Source: Trichoplusia ni (taxonomy: Eukaryota > Arthropoda > Insecta > Lepidoptera > Noctuidae). From it: a stretch of DNA of 64,000 nt. This document shows positions 63,401 to 64,000 of the stretch, piece after piece. The notes below the pieces were generated by a model. It made no database searches and was not told the DNA's origin. It worked only from the letters and a program-made list of their open reading frames with translations. Location: the NCBI RefSeq assembly GCF_003590095.1, contig NC_039491.1, positions 11,532,001-11,596,000 of the forward strand. Direction: 5' to 3'. The translations under genes and the position numbers were made by a program. Numbering within the stretch: position 1 is the first letter of the stretch; each line of letters opens with the position of its first letter.

Positions 63401-64000
63401 ATTTAATTATGTTCACTTTTAGGATCTTGCATCGCACATGAGTTTTATGAAATAATCGTATCCGACTCTTGTAGAGTTAGATTACTGTCAAAAGTCTTAA
63501 CTTTAGGTTCAAAGGTTCTAACTAAGAACCTCATGAAGTGAAAATACCTCAATAGTATTAACCATGTAAGCGTACGAACTAATATGCACATATTGCATAG
63601 TATCTCAAGCCCCATTAACATATATTATGCGCTATTGTAATCTGATCTTCACAATATGCACGTGGGATACAAGTAATTAGGACTAGCAATAAGCTTCACG
63701 AGTAATCTGAATTTGCATGAGTAGGTTATAAGTACGGTAAACCTTTTATCGTCTTTATATAATTGATTGAATAACACAATAATAATGGTAACGTAGTAAT
63801 TAGTACCAGCAGACGGAGCGAGTCACGGCGCGCTGCGGTCACACGTCACGCGCAACCTCGTCACGTTGATTGCGCTTAATTGGAATAAGTTGTGATAATG
63901 AAGCAAGTTCCCGAGAGCGCCTCAACTTGTTGAACTGATATTGAACGAGCGGCGGCGCGCGATTGGAAAACGTTTCACATTCGACATACTATATTCAAAA
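60410..64000. other. Distal upstream region, no certain gene
   Basis: AT-rich, with GC-rich patches at 60680-60720, 61620-61685 and 63820-63860. A possible plus-strand first exon occurs at 62525-62584. No other supported feature was found. Confidence 0.45.
62525..62584 (+). other. Candidate first coding exon on the plus strand
   Basis: ATG opens a 20-codon GC-rich stretch, MCKALATGGGLVSLDSPARA, ending at a strong donor (CGCA/GTGAGTATT). The composition resembles the proven exons. There is no homology, and no following exon was identified in the window. Confidence 0.2.

Noticed and set aside
1..64000. CRISPR array, bacterial operon or defence system
   Set aside because: There are no regularly spaced repeats of that kind, no prokaryotic gene layout, and clear eukaryotic introns.

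Overview
This window looks like lepidopteran (moth or butterfly) nuclear DNA. It is AT-rich, its genes are split by very long introns, and it carries interspersed repeats whose signatures I associate with Lepidoptera: the AGCTGTTGCCCGCGAC repeat, the GTCGTTAC..GTAGTCAGAAG repeat and tRNA-derived SINEs. It also holds an insect-type BEL/Pao LTR retrotransposon.

One host gene dominates. It lies on the minus strand from at least 50064 down to 6317. Nine exons join in one reading frame with GT-AG introns (phases 0/0, 0/0, 0/0, 0/2, 2/2, 2/2, 2/0, 0/0, 0/stop) and give 445 C-terminal residues plus a stop. The order is PTB domain (50064-25892), a Ser/Pro/Ala-rich linker with tyrosine motifs (9732-7189), an SH2 domain (7189-6430) and a His-rich tail. 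This layout and the residue pattern best fit an SH2D5-like phosphotyrosine adaptor. The first half of the PTB domain and the start codon were not found and lie in undetected 5' exons or beyond position 64000. Two introns are huge: 16.2 kb (9733-25891) and 23.1 kb (25973-49038).

Region by region: 1-3200 holds repeat debris (a lepidopteran interspersed repeat, the 3' end of a non-LTR retrotransposon, a SINE). 3200-6316 is downstream flank and probable 3' UTR of the adaptor gene. 6317-9732 carries six exons. The 16 kb intron contains an internally deleted BEL/Pao element (12604 to about 16570, plus strand, antisense to the gene) with identical LTRs of about 205 bp, inserted into an older repeat; a second copy of that repeat is at 20880-21084. 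The same intron has a five-unit 10-bp tandem array and a perfect 18-bp hairpin. The 23 kb intron holds a 381-bp MITE with 48-bp inverted termini and TATA flanks, a SINE and simple repeats. Upstream of 50064 there are only candidate exons, none proven.

The plausible function of the host gene is intracellular signalling: the PTB and SH2 domains bind tyrosine-containing peptides and the linker offers phosphorylation sites, including a YIN(E) Grb2-type motif. I found no operon-like or bacterial system, no CRISPR array and no convincing tRNA or rRNA gene. The most unusual structures are the aberrant 3' end of the BEL element and several short ordered repeats and hairpins inside the introns.
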